Below, in pieces: positions 59,259 through 64,000 of a stretch of DNA of 64,000 nucleotides (its first letter is position 1; each line of letters opens with the position of its first letter). Where the stretch lies: NCBI GenBank assembly GCA_018902385.1, contig JABSSW010000012.1, forward strand, positions 310,001 to 374,000, given 5' to 3'. This DNA is from Physcia stellaris. Lineage: Eukaryota > Ascomycota > Lecanoromycetes > Caliciales > Physciaceae. The notes under the pieces were generated by a model. The model worked only from the letters and a program-made list of their open reading frames with translations. It did not search any database and had not been told where the DNA came from. The position numbers were made by a program, and so were the translations under genes.

Positions 59259-59984
59259 CGTAGCAATGATCTGGATAATTTCTAATGGACAGTTTTGGAA
59301 TGTGGTAACCGCTATTTGGATTAGGACGATTGAAGGAGAAGGAGCAAGAGTTGGAGTTATGGAAATTAAATACCATTCGCCATTCTGCCTACAAGTCTCC
59401 TACATTAGTGACTCATGCAAAATGAGATAATGGGTATGCTTGCCTGTCTATCGTTGATACAAGTTTTAAACTTGAGCATATAACCACCTTTAATGTAATA
59501 GACCGAACCAGGAGAGCCTTTTGCAGTTTACTAACAGGTGCAATAAGTTTTCTAGACCCTGGACAAGACCCAACATGAAGAGCCCAAGATAAATCTCATT
59601 GAGCCTTTATGATGCTATGGAGACAAAGAGAAGGTGTTTACAGACATCGGAAATTGCTAGACAAACATTGAGATAGATTATTCTTCCAAACAAACATCTG
59701 ACTTGAGTGGCTCCATATAACATGGCACAACAAATTGTTCTCTAACTAGTCATACGCCATCAGCTGAAAAAAGACCTCCCGTCGGATGTCCACTAGAGAT
59801 GGAGCAAAGCAAAACACAACTCGATCAGCCCTCCCTAACCGTTGTTGCGTTCTTGAACGAGTGGATGAAAAGAATGGTCAGCTTGGAGGTGATTGTTTTG
59901 TTCAAGCTGGTTTGCTGTGATCTGCTGTTATGAGGAGCAGATTTTCGCAAGATATCCGGCTAGTTTAGTCTTCCGATACATGCA
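59259..59984. other. Intergenic region
   Basis: No coding signal. It contains the promoter of the gene starting at 59258 and the 3' flank of the secreted-protein gene. Confidence 0.45.
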
Positions 59985-60687
59985 TTATTCTATCGTATCC
60001 AAAAGGCTAGGACCTCCAGAGTTGGGCTCCAGATAATCTTTTGCCATTTCACTTGTCTTACCCCACATGAAGATACCGATTGGCAAGGCCAATTGACTCG
60101 GTTTACCCCTTGGCCCGTCCGAGGCCCACCCTGGGGTACCATACCTAGCGCAATGCAGGATTTTCTCAGCCTCCTCGATGATACTATGCCATGTACTAAT
60201 AGCTGCTGAAGCATAGAGCGATGGTCTGAGAAAAGTCTCGCCAGCGGGGATTTCGCTAGTGGGGATCTCTCCAAGTGAGAAGTCACAGATCATGCGAACT
60301 TGGAGCTGGCAGGTCTCTGTAGAGTTTTCAGTTGGCGTAAGCAAATAAGCCTGCGTACATACGGTAAGAATAAGTGGTAGGGAGACTCCATTCCAGCTCC
60401 TTATGTCCAGGCAGTGGTCGGAATCTGCCTGTGGGCGAATAGAAGGCGTATAGCTGGTTTGCATACTTGGCCGTACTCTGCTTCAGCTGACTTACGACTT
60501 TCTCGCAGTCGCCGTAGATGATACGGCCATTCCACATGGGAACTTTGCCCGTGTTAACGCACGTTGCCGGCTGCCCAGAGAAGGACGTCAGATTGTTGAA
60601 GAGCTGAGAGGTCAGGATCGCGGCAGGCGGTACGGCACCACAAAGTGCTGAGGTAAGAAAGAGATATAAGGTAACAAGTGAGAGCAT
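59985..60687 (-). CDS. Small secreted protein of unknown function
   Basis: Exon 1 (60687-60363) and exon 2 (60316-59985) join across a 46-base intron (GTATGT...CTACAG) in phase 1, giving 218 residues. The start MLSLVTLYLFLTSALCG is a clear signal peptide with a likely cleavage before AVPPAA. The frame extends 14 codons upstream but only to a GTG, so this ATG is preferred. The mature part has four or more Cys and a CVNTGKVPMWNGRIIYGDC block, a layout I associate with families of small secreted fungal proteins. The role (effector, adhesion or other) is unknown. Confidence 0.7.
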
Positions 60688-60763
60688 CGTTGGAAGTGAG
60701 AAAGCTATGATCCAAAAGCCAAATTCCACTAAGCTGATGCATCTTGATCGTAGGCTATGCTGT

Positions 60764-60775
60764 ACTTATAATAAA
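60764..60775 (-). promoter_or_regulatory. Putative TATA element of the secreted-protein gene
   Basis: The minus strand reads TTTATTATAAGTA about 80 bases upstream of the ATG at 60687, a plausible distance. It is by eye only. Confidence 0.4.
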
Positions 60776-60984
60776 GCGGCTTTGTCCAGCTGCCTTGTTG
60801 GAGTTACTCGGATTTGGATAACAATTGAGTCGGTAGGCTCACGGGTATCAGGTCTTGACATGTTTATGCGCTCCCGTTGCGGCTTGCGGATAAAGTCACT
60901 ATTGGCGAAAGCTGAGGACGCGAGCATTATGCTCACCACACAAAACAAAGAGCTACGTAAGTGCGATGGGATGATTGACAAGGC

Positions 60985-61359
60985 TTGTCGGCGGAGAGTG
61001 GGATGCGTGGGATAGGCGGCCTGGAGTCCCGATCGTCGCGAGGATGCCGCTTGGTTCAAGACGCCTTGTTAATCCTCACCAACGGGCTCAGAGCTTTCTT
61101 GATTCAGCAATTAGCCTCCAATCGCAGTGTCTTTGCTGCGAAATTCATCCAGGCCCTTGAAAGTGGCGATGAGGTACCTCCTCGCTCAACGGATGGCTTG
61201 CATCAAGTCCAAACCATTACAAGATATGCAGCTCCAATGATGTTCCTGATGGACGACCAATGGTCTAAGGTAATCTACTCGCTGGCCGCTTGCGATAGTA
61301 GCGAGCGTGAACTTTACATTGACGGAGTTTTTGCTGAAGAACAAGATGATGACCGCTGA
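60985..61359 (+). CDS. Possible hypothetical gene fragment
   Basis: A 124-codon frame whose second half reads protein-like (LASNRSVFAAKFIQALESGDE, MMFLMDDQWSKVIYSLAACD, acidic end). There is no upstream exon and no family recognition, so it may be a relic. Confidence 0.3.
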   Translation: MSAESGMRGIGGLESRSSRGCRLVQDALLILTNGLRAFLIQQLASNRSVFAAKFIQALESGDEVPPRSTDGLHQVQTITRYAAPMMFLMDDQWSKVIYSLAACDSSERELYIDGVFAEEQDDDR

Positions 61360-62682
61360 CGTTATCACTGTGTTAGGATGGGTGACTTTTTTGAGTAAAG
61401 ATCAGTCGCCCACATTGCACTCCTACGTCCGTGACTGAACGACATCTCACGAAACAGACAACTTCTCTTTGGATCTAGCTGTTGTTCCTGCTTGAATGCC
61501 ACGAAGAAAATCCACAGTGAGAGGGTATTATTGACCAATTTCCATATCGGCCTTCTTCGTCGTACATGTCAACCAGGACTCCCGAGTCCCTAGGACATTA
61601 GATCAATTGAACCACGACTGGAAGAAATTCGGAGCCAGGGCAAAGTAGAAGACTCACTGGAAAGGGTGAAGCTCGTCGCCAGTATCATAGGCCAAGTACC
61701 CTAGGTGCTTTGGACAAAGAGTAAAAAATGTGCGACAAACTGTTAGTCAAGGCTATGAGAGTACGAGTAGGGCAAATGAGTGGTAGCTGGGCCGCCACAG
61801 CCGACGAAATCCGCTTCGGTGATTTTGGCAGAGACCTTCTTCCACACACTCACATAAAGGCCTTAAGATAGACGAATGTACGGAAGGTATGCTTTACTCT
61901 TAATAATCCCAATTCAAGAACGGCTGCCCAAAGTTGTAGAAGTCAGCACACTAGAAAGCCCCAAGATGAGAGGGGACTCCTGAGAGATGTGATTCATCTC
62001 GAAGAGAGGCTCAGCACTACGGCAGCCTGCATGACATACGGAGTCGTGGAGTAAGCGTCGTCGAATTTGAAATTAAGTTTAGTTCACGCTGCATAAGCGA
62101 GGGCTGGAGAAGGCAATTCCGCCGAGCCCCCCAAGCTGCTACTCTCGTGCCATTGGATGCGCCTAATTCCAACTACAATTAATCAGATCAGAATCCAAGC
62201 AACATCCCCTCGAAAGATACAACTTCCGGTGAAAATTGGACGGGAGCGAAGTCAAGATCAAAAACACTTTCAACATGTGCAATCGATCATTCGGCTGCAG
62301 TTGGCTGAAATCTGGAGTTCTGGACACTATATTGAGTCATAAGATGGTACTATCGGAAAGCATGTCGGCTCCTGTAAACAAACTCAGCCAGGATGCCCGT
62401 GCCTCACACATGCAGGCCTCCGGTCCTATCATCTCGAAGTCTCGATGCTTGCATTCTCACCTTGAGGCTCTGCCCCCTTTAGCTTGAAACAGTCTTTGAA
62501 AGCTGAAAGCTTAGCATGTATCCTCCTCCCCATATATGGGGACGCCCCAGGATCGTCTCTTCTCGAGCAGTTCTACCTGCCGGTGTCCTCTTACCACCAC
62601 TCGCTTTGCTCAGAGACATACGGACAAATTCATTCATCTTCGCCCTACCACTGTCCATTGTATTAAAGCGAACACACCGAAA
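61360..62682. other. Intergenic region upstream of the terminal membrane-protein gene
   Basis: No coding signal recognised; several short frames at 62157-62830 overlap one another and look like chance. The last ~150 bases should contain the promoter of the gene at 62683. Confidence 0.4.
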
Positions 62683-64000
62683 ATGGATACCGCGTACCAA
62701 CCGGTCCAGTCCACTTTTGAGAAGCACCATGTACAAACATCAACTCGGCAAATCCAAAACATATCAATGGCCCCCAAAGCCAAGAGCAAGCGGAGATTTG
62801 CCTTCACGTTACATCTCCTGTCTCACGTGATCGGCTTCTTATGGATCGCTCCTATCGTCGCTCTCCTTGTACTCAACTATAAGAAGCATGTGATTGGTGC
62901 CAGCATCTGGTGCCCACGAGGCAAATGCAACGCAGAGGCCTATGGGGACAACGCTATTTCGAAGGCGAGTAAATTAGATGCAGAAGACCACAACATCCTT
63001 GGAGCTCTGCAATTCGTTTCCAAGGGCTTAGAAGTATGGTTCATGGTTGTCGCCACGGCCTTGGTCTACGATGTTGCGCTGTTCCTAGCTAAAAGCAGTA
63101 ATGGTCTACCGATAGGTTATCTGTTCACGCACCTTGAGTTTGGGGATCTCCGGAACCTGGTTAACCCTCTTCTATGGACGTCTCCCATCCCTCATGGTAA
63201 CCTGATGCCATCGAAACCCTCAGGTACTTGGAAGCTATATCTGTTCGCCCTACTGGCGGCCTTTCTTACCATTCTTACCAACCTCATGGGGCCTGCCACC
63301 GCTGTTCTCGTATTGCCCACCCTGCAGTGGGTAGACACAGCTCACAAGGCAGATCAAGTCTTCGGCTCTTTCGCCGCCTCAAGTCCACCAACAGGGGATA
63401 CGGTCTTCCCAGGTTGTAATGATACACAACAGCTTTTAGCGCGCAATTACTCATGTACCTCCTCTGTGTCTGGGCCAAGTATGGACAATTGGCTCTCTCA
63501 AACACTCTCCACCGTTGCGCAATGGTCACAGAATCATGGGGATCTGAGGATAGGGACTACTCAAGAAGGTGATGTTCAGTTCACTGTGAATGCTACTACA
63601 GGTGATCTGGTCTGGATTCCGAGTCGACAAGTCCTGCGATCGCTATCACGCGACTATGATAAATTGTTCGTGTACGTCACAGGTCAACTACCAAAGAATG
63701 ACACGGTGCAACAGAATCAGCCCAGTTTCAACAATTCCCTTCAGACGTATCTTCAGCGGGAAGGGCCCAGCCTTGGTTTGCAAGCAGATTGTTTCAGTGG
63801 CGATGTTGTTGTCAGAAAACTTGCCGAAGACCGAGAGGTTCGCTGCTTAGACGGCTGGACAAGTACGGATGATACCAATTACACAAAATGCTATCGTGCT
63901 GGAACAGGTTGGGGTGAGTCCAACCAGGTTGCCGGCTTTTTCCTTGGCGATGCTCCGAAGAGAGCCAACGAGACTTACATGCGCATATACTCGTCGGACA
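62683..64000 (+). CDS. Polytopic membrane glycoprotein of unknown function, 3' partial
   Basis: The frame opens with ATG at 62683 and stays open for 439 codons to the window's end, so the gene continues beyond it. A basic cytosolic N-terminus (APKAKSKRR) is followed by membrane segments near residues 41-65 (LLSHVIGFLWIAPIVALLVL), 117-135 (EVWFMVVATALVYDVALFL) and 184-212 (YLFALLAAFLTIL). After residue 213 comes a large domain with at least seven N-glycosylation sequons (NDT, NYS, NAT, NDT, NNS, NYT, NET) and spaced Cys residues, so it is most likely outside the cell or in the lumen. The layout matches a common fungal integral-membrane family without assigned function. No intron is needed so far. 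Confidence 0.7.
   Translation, partial: MDTAYQPVQSTFEKHHVQTSTRQIQNISMAPKAKSKRRFAFTLHLLSHVIGFLWIAPIVALLVLNYKKHVIGASIWCPRGKCNAEAYGDNAISKASKLDAEDHNILGALQFVSKGLEVWFMVVATALVYDVALFLAKSSNGLPIGYLFTHLEFGDLRNLVNPLLWTSPIPHGNLMPSKPSGTWKLYLFALLAAFLTILTNLMGPATAVLVLPTLQWVDTAHKADQVFGSFAASSPPTGDTVFPGCNDTQQLLARNYSCTSSVSGPSMDNWLSQTLSTVAQWSQNHGDLRIGTTQEGDVQFTVNATTGDLVWIPSRQVLRSLSRDYDKLFVYVTGQLPKNDTVQQNQPSFNNSLQTYLQREGPSLGLQADCFSGDVVVRKLAEDREVRCLDGWTSTDDTNYTKCYRAGTGWGESNQVAGFFLGDAPKRANETYMRIYSSD

Overview
The window is nuclear DNA of a filamentous ascomycete (Pezizomycotina); the class cannot be fixed from the sequence alone. The evidence is the many short GT-AG introns (about 43-140 bases), F-box and EXR-like paralogue families, a GH76 cell-wall mannanase, a CYP65-like P450, a fungal delta-8 sphingolipid desaturase, a fungal-type AAA ATPase and a mutated Ty1/copia retroelement. 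There is no operon logic; each gene has its own promoter.

Layout. 1-1.5 kb: 3' part of a GH76 mannanase. 1.8-3 kb: a decayed-looking F-box gene. 4.4-7.5 kb: two conserved housekeeping genes, a BuGZ/ZNF207-type zinc-finger protein and the exon-junction-complex RRM protein Y14. 7.5-15.3 kb: gene-poor, with a Ser/Thr-rich hypothetical gene and a 563-base MITE. 15.3-19.2 kb: an F-box gene and an EXR-like gene. 21.5-27.8 kb: an intact CorA-like membrane protein next to a probably broken TPR-containing gene. 28-37.6 kb: a gene-poor block holding two inverted copies of a non-coding repeat with different internal tandem arrays. 37.6-39.3 kb: a P450. 41.5-47.2 kb: a STAND-like gene without a P-loop, and a DUF7025-like/AAA ATPase. 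48.5-50.4 kb: delta-8 sphingolipid desaturase. 50.7-55.8 kb: a copia LTR retrotransposon. 58.5-60.7 kb: two small two-exon genes, one encoding a secreted protein. 62.7-64 kb: the 5' part of a polytopic membrane glycoprotein that runs off the end.

The most unusual signal is in the retrotransposon. It has two 144-base LTRs (TG...CA) and a perfect 5-base target duplication (AGTGG). All 15 differences between its LTRs are transitions, and every one sits at C followed by C or T (G preceded by G or A on the other strand); none is at CpA or CpG. Inside, CpC/GpG is almost gone while CpG and CpA stay frequent, and its decayed reading frames contain no Pro, Gly or Trp. That is not the CpA-directed signature of classical RIP. 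It points to a repeat-directed C-to-T process with CpY specificity. A second, unrelated repeat pair in the window shows the same bias. Exon models were built by hand from splice signals and frame continuity; function calls rest on motifs I recognise, not on database searches.
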